Source: Haloarcula salinisoli (GTDB lineage Archaea; Halobacteriota; Halobacteria; Halobacteriales; Haloarculaceae). Taken from it: a stretch of 64,000 nt of DNA. The first letter of the stretch is position 1. Every line of letters begins with the position of its first letter. The stretch spans positions 496,001 to 560,000 of the forward strand of contig NZ_RKLQ01000002.1 of assembly GCF_019599405.1 (NCBI RefSeq). The letters run 5' to 3'. Position numbers and translations under genes: made by a program. This document shows, one piece after another, positions 1 to 7,958 of the stretch. The notes under the pieces are model-generated. The model was given only the letters and a program-made list of their open reading frames with translations. It did no database searches and was not told the origin of the DNA.

Positions 1-311
1 TTCGACCGCTCGTCCCACCGGATGGTGGCCTTCGGAGCGTTCTCGGCCAGCTGTCGGCGGACGGCCCCTGCACCGGCCGCGTCGATGCGGGTGACGATCG
101 CTCGCCCGGTCGTCTCGACGGCCGTCGCCGCGAGGTCGGCTATCTCCTCGACTGTCTTCCCGCTGCCCAGCACCGCCTCGGGGACGCCCGAACGGGCCTT
201 GCGGGCCGCGTCGAAGCGGCCGGCGCCGGTCGTGGCGTAGCCGGCCAGTTCCGACTCGGCCTCGGCGGGGGTCAGTTCACCCGCCGCGACCGCCTCCAGT
301 ATCTCGCGCAT
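1..311 (-). CDS. larB: LarB-family nickel pincer cofactor biosynthesis protein, C-terminus outside window
   Basis: The reverse strand reads 103 residues from an ATG at 311 and is cut by the window edge. The N-terminal region resembles LarB (PurE-related): MREILEAVAAGELTPAEAES, then a GYATTGAGRFDAARKAR stretch and GVPEAVLGSGKTVEEI. LarB carboxylates and hydrolyses nicotinate adenine dinucleotide in lactate-racemase cofactor synthesis. The PurE-like catalytic half lies beyond the edge, so activity cannot be judged. Many haloarchaeal copies are annotated as AIR carboxylase; the N-terminal extension argues for LarB instead. Confidence 0.8.
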   Translation of the reverse strand, partial: MREILEAVAAGELTPAEAESELAGYATTGAGRFDAARKARSGVPEAVLGSGKTVEEIADLAATAVETTGRAIVTRIDAAGAGAVRRQLAENAPKATIRWDERS

Positions 312-398
312 GTGTCCCCCTCTGGGGGCCGGCTACTCCTATCCGTCGGTCTCCAGCGCCAGCGCGCGCGAGACGGCGGGATAGGGCCGCCCGCTCCT

Positions 399-415
399 CA
401 CATATCAATTATGTG
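399..415. repeat. Short inverted repeat in the gap upstream of larB
   Basis: CACATA and TATGTG form perfect 6-base arms around TCAAT. The repeat lies in the roughly 250-base gap between the divergent larB start (311) and the small DUF1931-like gene (559). It could be an operator for either side; nothing else in the sequence assigns it. The rest of the gap holds an AT-rich patch near 449-456 and no convincing gene. Confidence 0.3.
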
Positions 416-526
416 GCCACACCCCTCGCGATAGCGGAAAAATCAGCCTTATTTATATGGGTCTGAATGGCCGAAACGCCCTGAAACCCCCGTCAGTACC
501 GGTGAGAGCGACCCAATTGGGGAAAG

Positions 527-534
527 TATTTAAA
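527..534 (+). promoter_or_regulatory. TATA box of the DUF1931-like gene
   Basis: TATTTAAA begins 32 bases before the ATG at 559. This is the haloarchaeal TATA position for a transcript that starts at or close to the start codon. It also argues that translation starts at 559 and not at the in-frame ATG at 457. Confidence 0.65.
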
Positions 535-558
535 CAATCCCTTCGCACAGCGGAGTGT

Positions 559-726
559 ATGGCAGACCTAATCGTCAAAGCCGCCGTGAAGGAAGAGCTC
601 GATGACATGAACGTTGCGTCGGACTTCTACGATGCACTCGACGCCGAAGTCGAGGAACTGCTCGCCGACGCCGCTCGACGAGCTGACGCTAACGACCGAA
701 AGACAGTCCAGCCGCGAGACCTGTAA
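559..726 (+). CDS. Small DUF1931-like protein (histone-fold-related), 55 aa
   Basis: The protein starts MADLIVKAAVKEELDDMNVA and ends with KTVQPRDL. This pattern matches the short haloarchaeal DUF1931 proteins, which are predicted to be helical and histone-fold-like. A TATA box at 527 supports the start at 559. An in-frame upstream ATG at 457 would add 34 residues that cover the promoter and are unlike the family. The function is not established; a DNA-binding or chromatin role is inferred from the fold only. A T-rich run after the stop (about 743) may end the transcript. Confidence 0.75.
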   Translation: MADLIVKAAVKEELDDMNVASDFYDALDAEVEELLADAARRADANDRKTVQPRDL

Positions 727-863
727 GGTCGTTTCCACCCGTTTTTCTTTCAGCAACGTCCCGTAGCGACGGCGTCGTTCGCCGATAGCCAGCTCCTGCT
801 CCGCGGCTCGCTACGCTCTCCGCGTCGCTTTCGAGGCGTCTCCCGACGTCGACGCCTCGCTCG

Positions 864-1544
864 CTACAGCTCTCGGACCGTCACGCCCTCCTCGCTACCG
901 ACGTGGACCTCGTCGGCCAGCCCGACGAACAGCCCGTGTTCGACGACGCCGGGCAGCGACGCCAGGTCCCGCCCCAGCGCCGCCGGCTCGTCGATATCGC
1001 CGAAGGCACAGTCCAGCACGAGGTTCCCGTTGTCGGTGACGACGGGGCCGTCCTTGCGCTCGGCCTGCCGCAGCGTCGGCTCGCCGCCCAGTTCCCGGAC
1101 CGACTCGGCGACGGTGGTCCGGGCCGCCGACAGCACTTCCACCGGCACTGGGTGGGAGAGCGTCTCGGCTTCCTTCGTCGGGTCGGCGACGACGAGCAAG
1201 CGGTCGGCGCTCGCGTCGACGATCTTCTCGCGGGCGTGGGCCGCCCCGCCGCCCTTTATCAGGTCACCGCCGGCCACCTCGTCGGCGCCGTCGATGGCCA
1301 GGTCGACGCTCACTTCGTCCAAATCGGCAAGCGGGATGCCGGCCTCGCGGGCCAGTTCGCGGGACTGGAAGGAGGTCGGGACGCCGACGATGTCGAGGCC
1401 GGCGTCGACCTGCCGGCCGATGGCGCGAATCGCGTGGGCCGTCGTGGACCCGGTGCCCAGCCCGACGACCATGCCGTCCTCGACCGCCTCGGCCGCCGAC
1501 TCGCCGGCCGCGCGTTTCGCCGCGTCTGAGCCGCCCTGTTTCAT
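864..1544 (-). CDS. rpiA: Ribose-5-phosphate isomerase A
   Basis: A 226-residue protein interconverting ribose 5-phosphate and ribulose 5-phosphate, the pentose source for nucleotides in haloarchaea. Visible motifs are the phosphate loop GLGTGSTT (28-35), DGADE (85-89) and KGGGAAHARE (97-106), whose aspartates, lysine and final glutamate are the catalytic residues of the family. The start at 1544 gives the normal length; a further upstream codon at 1613 would add 23 residues with no family resemblance. It is transcribed away from the small zinc protein at 1603. Confidence 0.95.
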   Translation of the reverse strand: MKQGGSDAAKRAAGESAAEAVEDGMVVGLGTGSTTAHAIRAIGRQVDAGLDIVGVPTSFQSRELAREAGIPLADLDEVSVDLAIDGADEVAGGDLIKGGGAAHAREKIVDASADRLLVVADPTKEAETLSHPVPVEVLSAARTTVAESVRELGGEPTLRQAERKDGPVVTDNGNLVLDCAFGDIDEPAALGRDLASLPGVVEHGLFVGLADEVHVGSEEGVTVREL

Positions 1545-1602
1545 GTGCGGACTCTCACTGGAGGCGGACAAAACGTTTGTTCTCCTGGCCGGAACGGACG
1601 GT

Positions 1603-1776
1603 ATGGACTGCACCTACTGCGGCTGTGCCGTCGAGGCCCACGACCCGGTGTATCTCTCGACGGAACCGGACGGCGAGCCGACCAGCCAGTTCTGTAACTA
1701 CGGCTGCCTGTCGGCACATATCGAGACCGCGGAGCTGACCACGGGGACGGCCTGCAACTGGTCGCCGGCAGAGTGA
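1603..1776 (+). CDS. Cysteine-rich small protein, probable zinc finger, 57 aa
   Basis: MDCTYCGCAVEAHDPVYLST is followed by FCNYGCLSAHIETAEL. Cysteines at 3, 6, 8, 31 and 35 plus a histidine give a likely zinc site. Such very short zinc-finger proteins are common in haloarchaea and mostly uncharacterised. It is divergent from rpiA with only 58 bases between starts and lies 85 bases before glmM. No function can be assigned. Confidence 0.75.
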   Translation: MDCTYCGCAVEAHDPVYLSTEPDGEPTSQFCNYGCLSAHIETAELTTGTACNWSPAE

Positions 1777-1861
1777 TACTGCCGGCTGTAACTGGGTCGA
1801 GATAGCCGACAGCCGGTCGTACGAACAGTATACTTTTGCCCGCCCGCTTCGCCCTGAGAGT

Positions 1862-3178
1862 ATGACACTCTTCGGAACGAGCGGCATCAGAGGGCCGGTC
1901 GGCGAGACGGTGACAGCCGACCTGGCGCTGTCGATGGGACGAGCGCTGGGCGTCGACTGCGACAGGGTCGTCGTCGGTCGGGACCCGCGTGCGAGCGGCG
2001 AGTTCCTCCAGTCCGCGCTGGTGGCAGGGCTGCGAGAGAGCGGCACGGACGTCGTCGACGTGGGCGTGGCGGCGACGCCGACGGTCGCCCGAGCGGTGGC
2101 GTGGCGCGACGCCGACGCCGGCGTCTCGATTACGGCGAGCCACAACCCGCCCGAGGACAACGGCCTGAAGCTCTGGCAACCCTCCGGGCAGGCCTTCGAC
2201 AGCGAGGGTCAGGAGCGAATCGAGGCTCGCATCGCCGAGGCGACCTTCGAGCCGGCCGCGTGGGACGAGAGCGGCCAGTTAGAGACGTGGGACGCCCGCG
2301 CCCGCCACGCCGAGGCCATCCAAGCAGAACTCGGCCGTGAGTCGATGGACAGCCACGTTATCGTCGACGTGGGCAACGGCGCCGGCGGCGTCACGGTGGA
2401 GGTCCTCAAATCGCTGGGCGCACACGTCGAGACGCTGAACGCCCAGCCCGACGGCGCGTTCCCGGGCCGACCGAGCGAACCGAAAGCCGAGAACTGCACG
2501 TCGCTGTCGACCCTCGTCGGCGAGAGCGACGCCGACATCGGCATCGCACACGACGGCGACGCCGACCGGATGCGGGCGGTGGCCGGCGACGGCACCTACC
2601 TCACCGGCGACGTCACGCTCGCCCTGTTCGCCCGCGCGGCCGCCGAACCCGGCCAGCGGGTCGCCGTGCCGGTCGATACCAGCCTGGCGGTCGCGGACTA
2701 CCTCGCCGAGATAGACGTCGACGTGGAGTACACGCCGGTCGGTGACGTCTACGTCGCCGAGGCCGCCGAGGCCCCCGACGTGGCCTTCGGCGGGGAGCCA
2801 AGCGGCGCGTGGATATGGCCCGCCCACACGCTCTGTCCGGACGGCCCACTGGCGGCATCTACCATCGCCGCCCTCGACGCCGACCGGCCGCTGGCCGAGC
2901 GCATCGCCGACGTGCCCACCTACCCCATTCGCCGGGACAGCGTCGAGGTCGAGGCGAAAGGCGCGGTGATGGACCGGGTCCGCGAGCAGGTGCTCGCCGA
3001 CTACGACGACGTGACGACGCTGGACGGGGTCCGCGTGGACCTGGGCGACGCGTGGTTCCTCCTGCGCGCCAGTGGTACCCAGCCACTCGTCAGGGTGACC
3101 GCCGAAGCCCGCGAGGACGCACGGGCCGACGAGGTGCTGGCCGAGGCTCGGGAGTGCCTGGCAGCGGCTCTGGAGTAG
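1862..3178 (+). CDS. glmM: Phosphoglucosamine mutase / phosphohexomutase
   Basis: A 438-residue enzyme of the alpha-D-phosphohexomutase family. The phosphoserine loop is TASHNPP with Ser93, the metal-binding loop is DGDAD (231-235), and the sugar-binding loop is GEPSG (310-314). The C-terminal phosphate loop reads RASGTQP, a variant of the usual RPSGTEP. It should convert glucosamine-6-phosphate to glucosamine-1-phosphate for UDP-GlcNAc and glycoprotein synthesis; phosphomannomutase activity is possible because archaeal members are often promiscuous. A TATA-like TATACTTTTG lies about 30 bases before the ATG. Confidence 0.92.
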   Translation: MTLFGTSGIRGPVGETVTADLALSMGRALGVDCDRVVVGRDPRASGEFLQSALVAGLRESGTDVVDVGVAATPTVARAVAWRDADAGVSITASHNPPEDNGLKLWQPSGQAFDSEGQERIEARIAEATFEPAAWDESGQLETWDARARHAEAIQAELGRESMDSHVIVDVGNGAGGVTVEVLKSLGAHVETLNAQPDGAFPGRPSEPKAENCTSLSTLVGESDADIGIAHDGDADRMRAVAGDGTYLTGDVTLALFARAAAEPGQRVAVPVDTSLAVADYLAEIDVDVEYTPVGDVYVAEAAEAPDVAFGGEPSGAWIWPAHTLCPDGPLAASTIAALDADRPLAERIADVPTYPIRRDSVEVEAKGAVMDRVREQVLADYDDVTTLDGVRVDLGDAWFLLRASGTQPLVRVTAEAREDARADEVLAEARECLAAALE

Positions 3179-3220
3179 GAGAATCTCACCGTGACTGACC
3201 CAGTCACGGGAGAACGACGC

Positions 3221-3376
3221 TTATCTGCGGGTCGACCGGGCCTCGCGGATGTCGGCCCCGTCGCGTATCTTATCCTCACACTGCGGACAGACCCGTGGTT
3301 TCTCGACGCCGTTTGGCGTGAAGACCCGCGCGTATGCGGCAGTTACGAAATTCTCACAGTTCTGGCATTCCGGCAT
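3221..3376 (-). CDS. DUF7563-like two-CxxC zinc protein, 51 aa
   Basis: The reverse strand gives MPECQNCENFVTAAYARVFT, then VCPQCEDKIRDGADIREARS. Two CxxC pairs (4/7 and 30/33) form a probable zinc ribbon. The length and the EDKIRDGADIREARS tail are typical of a conserved haloarchaeal family of unknown function; I use the label DUF7563 from memory. It is convergent with glmM, with 42 bases between stop codons. Confidence 0.7.
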   Translation of the reverse strand: MPECQNCENFVTAAYARVFTPNGVEKPRVCPQCEDKIRDGADIREARSTRR

Positions 3377-3440
3377 ACACCCTGATAGAAGGAGTATACC
3401 GTCTTAATTGTGGTGTCGTGGCAACGACTACCACACGCGT

Positions 3441-4019
3441 TCAGAAATCGCTCGTGACGCTGTCGTCTTCACCCAGTTCCACCACGCCATCGAACAGGTC
3501 CCGGAACTGCGCGACGGTCTCGTCGTCGTGGACGCCCTGGGCGAGGTGGAACATCCCGACGGCGTCGTACTCCTCGAGGAGTTCGAGGATGTCGCCGACG
3601 GCCTCGAGGGCCTGCTCCTCGTCGGCGTAGTAGATGAGTTCGGTGACCGAGTCGAAGCTCACGCGCAGCTTGCCGTCGTGGTCCTGCAGGAACTGCTCGG
3701 TCTCGGCGACGATGCCGGCCAGGTCGTCGGGCGCGGAGACGTAGCGGACCTGGTCGGACTGACGACGGGTGTAGCCCCGCTCGACCGACAGCGTATCCAG
3801 GATTGTCGCGCGCTCCTCGTCGACCTCGTAGTACTCCAGTTTCTGTTTGACTTCGCGGGCGGTGGTCCGCGTCGAGATGACCAACATTGCGTCGGTGTCG
3901 GTCGAGAGGAAATCGGTGTCGAGACGGTCGGTCGCCCCGGTACTGGGGTGTACCAGCAGGATTCCGGTGCCCCCCTCCACGGTGTCCGGCGTGTTGTCGA
4001 TGGCCAGCGTGTACTCCAT
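3441..4019 (-). CDS. RAD55/KaiC-like protein without Walker A, 192 aa
   Basis: The protein starts MEYTLAIDNTPDTVEGGTGI. Its layout (beta strand, GGTGILLVHPSTGATDRL, AMLVISTRT, LRVSFDSVTELIYY) resembles the RecA-fold HTR-like or DUF835-type proteins of haloarchaea. The usual GxxxxGKT nucleotide loop is missing, so ATPase activity is unlikely. A ligand-sensing or protein-binding role in signalling is only an inference. It sits in a reverse-strand run with the membrane protein at 4077, 57 bases away. Confidence 0.6.
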   Translation of the reverse strand: MEYTLAIDNTPDTVEGGTGILLVHPSTGATDRLDTDFLSTDTDAMLVISTRTTAREVKQKLEYYEVDEERATILDTLSVERGYTRRQSDQVRYVSAPDDLAGIVAETEQFLQDHDGKLRVSFDSVTELIYYADEEQALEAVGDILELLEEYDAVGMFHLAQGVHDDETVAQFRDLFDGVVELGEDDSVTSDF

Positions 4020-4076
4020 GTGCCGGAAAGGGCGGGGCGACGGGCATTAACTTTTGCGAGGGACGCCCCGCTCGGC

Positions 4077-4517
4077 TCAGAACACACTGTCGGCCGTCGC
4101 CGCGCCGACGACGCTGAAGATAGCGCCCACGGCGACGGCTTTCACCGTCGTCAGCGCGACCGCTCTCGGCGTCGGGTTCGGCAGTATCCCCGCCTCGACC
4201 AGGAAGGTCTGGGGCGCGGTCAGTGCCAGCGCGAGGACTGCCACGGAACCGAAGGCGACGAGCATCAGCGAGACGAACCGAATCGGGACCCCGGCGACCT
4301 CGGCCTCCCGCTCTAGGTCCCGGTCGTCGTCGGCCTTGTACAGCGCGCCGTAGCCGATGGCGAAGACGATAGCGACCACGGCGGCCGCGTGGTAACCGGT
4401 CATGTTCGACGCCAGCACCCACACCTCCTCGGTGACGACGAAGGGACCGGCCAGCAGGAACCCGCCGACGACCTGCTGGGCCGTGTCGGCGACGCGGTAG
4501 CGGCGACGGCGCGACAT
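4077..4517 (-). CDS. DUF2391-like integral membrane protein, 146 aa
   Basis: Four hydrophobic segments are visible: VVGGFLLAGPFVVTEEVWVL, AAAVVAIVFAIGYGALY, VSLMLVAFGSVAVLALAL and the C-terminal VKAVAVGAIFSVVGAA. A charged loop (KADDDRDLEREAE) lies in the middle. The pattern matches the TIGR02587/DUF2391 family of predicted membrane proteins. No substrate or enzymatic residues are evident. Confidence 0.65.
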   Translation of the reverse strand: MSRRRRYRVADTAQQVVGGFLLAGPFVVTEEVWVLASNMTGYHAAAVVAIVFAIGYGALYKADDDRDLEREAEVAGVPIRFVSLMLVAFGSVAVLALALTAPQTFLVEAGILPNPTPRAVALTTVKAVAVGAIFSVVGAATADSVF

Positions 4518-4660
4518 ACTCTCCGGTCCAGCGCCTGGGGCATAACCTTCCCGGACTCCGGGGACAAAGCTGGAGCGGCGGTCGACGCGGCCGCGCCACA
4601 GCCGGGCGGTTCCACGACCCCGTCACAGGAATAAAGTGTCGGCCGGCCGAACGGAGCGGT

Positions 4661-4858
4661 ATGAACGCCGATGTCGAAGCGGTCGTACCCGACGACGTCG
4701 CGCCCGCGACGCTGCTGTTCGGTGTCGTCGCCGGCCTGGGGCTGGGCTGGACCGGCGGGAGTGTCCTGGCCGGAGCGTCACTCTCTGCGTACCTCCCGTT
4801 GCTGGTCTCCATCCTGGCTGCCGGCACCGTGTTGTACGTGGTCCGGACCCAGCGGTAA
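4661..4858 (+). CDS. Small two-helix membrane protein, 65 aa
   Basis: Two membrane segments (ATLLFGVVAGLGLGW and AYLPLLVSILAAGTVLYVV) follow an acidic N-terminus, and the protein ends with VRTQR. It starts 44 bases before the methyltransferase gene and may be cotranscribed. I do not recognise the family. Confidence 0.6.
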   Translation: MNADVEAVVPDDVAPATLLFGVVAGLGLGWTGGSVLAGASLSAYLPLLVSILAAGTVLYVVRTQR

Positions 4859-4902
4859 CGCCGAGTCGAAGGGCGTTTTGCCACCGACCGCCCACTCCGG
4901 AT

Positions 4903-5583
4903 ATGAGCGTCAGCGACGAGTTCGACGACTGGGCCGCCCGCGGGAAGGACCGCGGGATGGAAGACCGCCACTGGCACACCGCAAAGCACGTCCTCGCGCG
5001 GATGCCCGTCGAGGCGGGCGACACCGTGCTCGACCTGGGCTCGGGCAGCGGCTACGCCGGCCGCGCGCTGAAGGAGACCGCCGACGCCGGCCGGGCCTAC
5101 GGTATCGACGCCTCGCCGGCGATGGCCGCAAACGCCCGTTCCTACACCGACGACGGCGACGTGGGCTTTCTGGTGGGCGACTTCGAACACCTCCCCTTCG
5201 AGACCGACACCGTCGACCACTGCTTCTCGATGGAGGCCTTCTACTACGCCAGCGACCCCCACGCCGTCCTCGACGAAGTTGCCCGCGTGTTGCGCCCGGG
5301 CGGCACCTTCCACTGTGCCGTGAACTACTACGAGGAGAACGTCCACTCCCACGCCTGGGACGAGCTCGTCGAGGTGCCGATGACCCGCTGGAGCGGCCCG
5401 GAGTACCGCGAGGCGTTCCGTGAGGCCGGGCTGGCGGTCGCCGTCCAGGACAACGTCCCCGACCGCGAGATAGAGATTCCACCGGCGAGCGAGTTCCCCA
5501 CCGAGGACTGGGAGACCCGCGAAGCGATGGTCGAACGCTACCGGGAGTTCGGCACGCTCGTCACCGTCGGCGTCGCGCCCTGA
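4903..5583 (+). CDS. Class I SAM-dependent methyltransferase
   Basis: A 226-residue Rossmann-fold methyltransferase. Motif I is VLDLGSGSGYAG (43-54), the acidic residue after the second strand is in YGIDAS, and VARVLRPGGTFHCAVNYY is the strand 4-5 region. It belongs to the UbiE/Methyltransf_11 type; the substrate is not evident. The ATG at 4903 lies about 30 bases after a TTTTG-rich promoter-like patch. The upstream 89 codons that are open in this frame overlap the preceding gene and are not part of the protein. Confidence 0.85.
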   Translation: MSVSDEFDDWAARGKDRGMEDRHWHTAKHVLARMPVEAGDTVLDLGSGSGYAGRALKETADAGRAYGIDASPAMAANARSYTDDGDVGFLVGDFEHLPFETDTVDHCFSMEAFYYASDPHAVLDEVARVLRPGGTFHCAVNYYEENVHSHAWDELVEVPMTRWSGPEYREAFREAGLAVAVQDNVPDREIEIPPASEFPTEDWETREAMVERYREFGTLVTVGVAP

Positions 5584-5661
5584 AAACAACGTTTTAGATC
5601 TCTGTGGTGGGCTGAACTGTTCGACGGCACCGCTAGCAGTGTCTGCCAACTACGGTGCGAA

Positions 5662-5796
5662 CAGCTGGAAAGCCCCGGCCCGTTTCAGTCCCATCCATCG
5701 CTGATTGGCCAACCGGCTACGGGTGGGACTGAGCGGAGGCGGAGGCTCCGCGGGGGTCAGGAGATGCGAAGCGTCCCCGGGGACTTTCTGGCTGTT
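5662..5796. repeat. Palindromic element, copy A
   Basis: The left end ACAGCTGGAAAGCCCC (5662-5677) and the right end GGGGACTTTCTGGCTGT (5780-5796) are imperfect inverted repeats. Inside, CAGTCCCATCC pairs with GGGTGGGACTG around an apical sequence GCTGATTGGCCAACCGGC, which is nearly the same in copies B (9039) and C (12022). It lies between the methyltransferase and AI-2E genes and has no coding capacity. The right-hand arm differs from those of B and C. Confidence 0.75.
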
Positions 5797-5862
5797 TGTA
5801 GTCTCACCGACGCTTACTGCTAGCGGAGGAACCCTTTTGGTAACCACTCGACAAGGTATCCC

Positions 5863-6885
5863 GTGCCGACTCGCCAGCGAACGTACGTCATCGCAGGACT
5901 GCTCGTCCTGCTGGTCGCGCTCTCGATGCTGTTGCTGTCGAGCGTGCTGGCGACCGTCTTCTTCGCGATAACCGTCGCGTACGTGCTCTTCCCACTGTCG
6001 GAGTGGTTCGTCGACCGGGGGCTCTCGAAGCGGCTCGCGGCCGCCGTCTCGACGGCTATCGCCTTCGTCGCCGGCTCGCTCGTCCTCGTCCCGCTTGTCG
6101 CCGTGCTGTATCGCCGCCGGCGTGACCTCTTTGGCTTCTTCCAGCGACTCCCCGACGAGGTCACCCTCGCCGTGGGGGAGTTCAGCTACCGCATCGACAT
6201 CCAGTCGTGGCTCGTGACCGCGCGCGACGCCCTCGGGGACGTGGCAGTGCAGTTCGCGAGCGAGACGCCGATTCTCGCCCTGAAGGGCGTCCTCTTTACC
6301 ATCCTCGTCTACGCGCTGCTCTGGCAGCCCAGCGCCCCGGGGAAAGTCGTCTACCGGACCGTCCCGACGCCGTACCACGACATCGTCGAGCGGTTTCACA
6401 GGCGCCTGCGGTCGACGCTGTATGCCATCTACGTCCTGCAGGCGGCGACTGCGTTTGGTACCTTCATCGTGGCCTGGGTGCTGTTCGCCCTGCTGGGGTA
6501 CAACGGCGCGTTCGCGCTGGCGGTCACCGCCGGTATCCTCCAGTTCGTCCCCGTCGTCGGGCCGAGCGTGGTTATCCTCGCTATCGCCGCCTCGGAAGCC
6601 ATCGCCGGCGACGCCGTCGGTGCGGTCCTCATCACCGTCCTGGGCCTTACGCTCGTGGGCTTTCTGCCCGACGCGGTCATCCGCCCGCGGCTGGCCCGCT
6701 ACACGACGGGGATGCCGGCCAGCCTCTACTTCGTCGGCTTCACCGGCGGCGTGCTCTCGCTGGGGATTATCGGCTTCATCGCCGGCCCGGTGATAATCGC
6801 GCTGCTGGTCGAGGCGGTGGAACTGCTGGCGACCGAGAACGGATCGGCCGAGACGGAGCCGGCCCAGGCGTCGGAACGACGGTGA
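5863..6885 (+). CDS. AI-2E family transporter (PerM/UPF0118)
   Basis: A 340-residue polytopic membrane protein starting at GTG 5863. Paired N-terminal helices (YVIAGLLVLLVALSMLLL and VLATVFFAITVAYVLFPL) are followed by LAAAVSTAIAFVAG, a soluble insert, and the conserved C-terminal part with ILQFVPVVGPSVVILA and PRLARYTTGMPASLYFVGF. The family covers TqsA/PerM exporters and putative ion antiporters. The substrate cannot be told from sequence. No partner gene is adjacent. Confidence 0.85.
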   Translation: MPTRQRTYVIAGLLVLLVALSMLLLSSVLATVFFAITVAYVLFPLSEWFVDRGLSKRLAAAVSTAIAFVAGSLVLVPLVAVLYRRRRDLFGFFQRLPDEVTLAVGEFSYRIDIQSWLVTARDALGDVAVQFASETPILALKGVLFTILVYALLWQPSAPGKVVYRTVPTPYHDIVERFHRRLRSTLYAIYVLQAATAFGTFIVAWVLFALLGYNGAFALAVTAGILQFVPVVGPSVVILAIAASEAIAGDAVGAVLITVLGLTLVGFLPDAVIRPRLARYTTGMPASLYFVGFTGGVLSLGIIGFIAGPVIIALLVEAVELLATENGSAETEPAQASERR

Positions 6886-6910
6886 CCGAGAACGAACCGA
6901 CGGCGCCGCG

Positions 6911-7702
6911 CTACGCGTCGGGCGAGCCCGGTTCCAGGGGCCGGTCCTGGGCCTCCCACTCGGTGAGACTGCCCTCGTAGAACTCCACGTCCTCGAAGCC
7001 GAGATGCCGGAGCACGACGTAGGTGTGGCTGATGCGCCGTGCCGTGTTACAGTACAGGACGACGCGTTTCTCGGGGACGATGCCGACCGATTCGAGGACT
7101 GCGAGCGCTTCCTCCCGGGGGAGTAGCCCCCGGGTCTCGTCGTCGACGAGCTCGCGCCAGTCAAGCAGGACGGCGCCGGGGATGTGCCCCGCGGCGTATT
7201 CGGACTCGTCGCGGGTGTCGACGAGGACGGCGTCGGGGTCGTCGCTGGCGGCAGCGACCCGGTCGGCGTCGACCAGCGGCGTCGCTTCGGGCGGATCGAC
7301 GCTGTAGTCGGTTTCCGCGATGTCGGGCGTCTCGCTGCTGGTCGGCTGTTCCAGTTGCCAGCTGGAGAAATCGCCATCGAGCAGGTACAGTTTCTCGGGG
7401 TCGTGGCCCAGCAGCGCCGCCGTCACCAGGAAGCGAGCGGCGAAGACGCCGTGGTGGTCGTCGTACGCGACTATCTCGCTGTCGGCGCTGATACCGGCCG
7501 GACCGAGCAGCGACGCCCACTGGCTGTGGCTGGGCAGCATCCCCTCGCTGTCGCCCGACTCCTTCCGGAAGCGGTCGAACGGAATCGAGACTGCACCGGG
7601 GAGGTGCGCCATCGCGTCGTACTCCCAGCCGTCCCGCACGTCGACGACGCGCAGTCGGTCGAGGTTGTCCGCCACCCAGTCGGCGGAGACGATATCGGTC
7701 AT
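6911..7702 (-). CDS. Sulfurtransferase with two rhodanese domains
   Basis: A 263-residue tandem rhodanese. The C-terminal domain carries the active-site loop YCNTARR with Cys218. In the N-terminal domain the equivalent loop reads YDDHHG, so that half is inactive, as is usual in TST/MST enzymes. It should transfer sulfane sulfur from thiosulfate or a related donor. The start at 7702 gives MTDIVSADWV; the longer open frame upstream has no family match. It is divergent from a second sulfurtransferase at 7959. Confidence 0.88.
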   Translation of the reverse strand: MTDIVSADWVADNLDRLRVVDVRDGWEYDAMAHLPGAVSIPFDRFRKESGDSEGMLPSHSQWASLLGPAGISADSEIVAYDDHHGVFAARFLVTAALLGHDPEKLYLLDGDFSSWQLEQPTSSETPDIAETDYSVDPPEATPLVDADRVAAASDDPDAVLVDTRDESEYAAGHIPGAVLLDWRELVDDETRGLLPREEALAVLESVGIVPEKRVVLYCNTARRISHTYVVLRHLGFEDVEFYEGSLTEWEAQDRPLEPGSPDA

Positions 7703-7923
7703 TATCGACGCTTCCGCCTCCGACCGCTTGAAAACTCGGATACAGGTTGCTCGAAGATACCGACAACTGTTGCCGCCTCTGTCAGCTCCTCTCCCCGACG
7801 ACGGCCTCACGCCTGCCTTTTCAGGGCGACATAATGGGCCACGTTGACAATCACCATTCCTGTTGTAGAGGCAACATATGCCGTCACAGGGGAGGAGTGG
7901 CCGTCCATGCCGCCACTCGTGGT

Positions 7924-7930
7924 AATATAT
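7924..7930 (+). promoter_or_regulatory. TATA box of the second sulfurtransferase gene
   Basis: AATATAT begins 35 bases before the ATG at 7959, the expected position for a near-leaderless transcript. A weaker related patch (GCAACATATG) lies about 55 bases further upstream. The rest of the 256-base divergent gap shows no convincing gene. Confidence 0.55.
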
Positions 7931-7958
7931 GTATGGTAGACCAACGGTTCAACGCATT

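Noticed and set aside
457-558. In-frame upstream extension of the DUF1931-like gene
   Set aside because: The TATA box at 527 lies inside it, and the family begins with MADLIVKAAV at 559.
3469-5649. Very long reverse-strand open frame
   Set aside because: It is an arginine- and proline-rich shadow of three real genes, caused by high GC at third codon positions.
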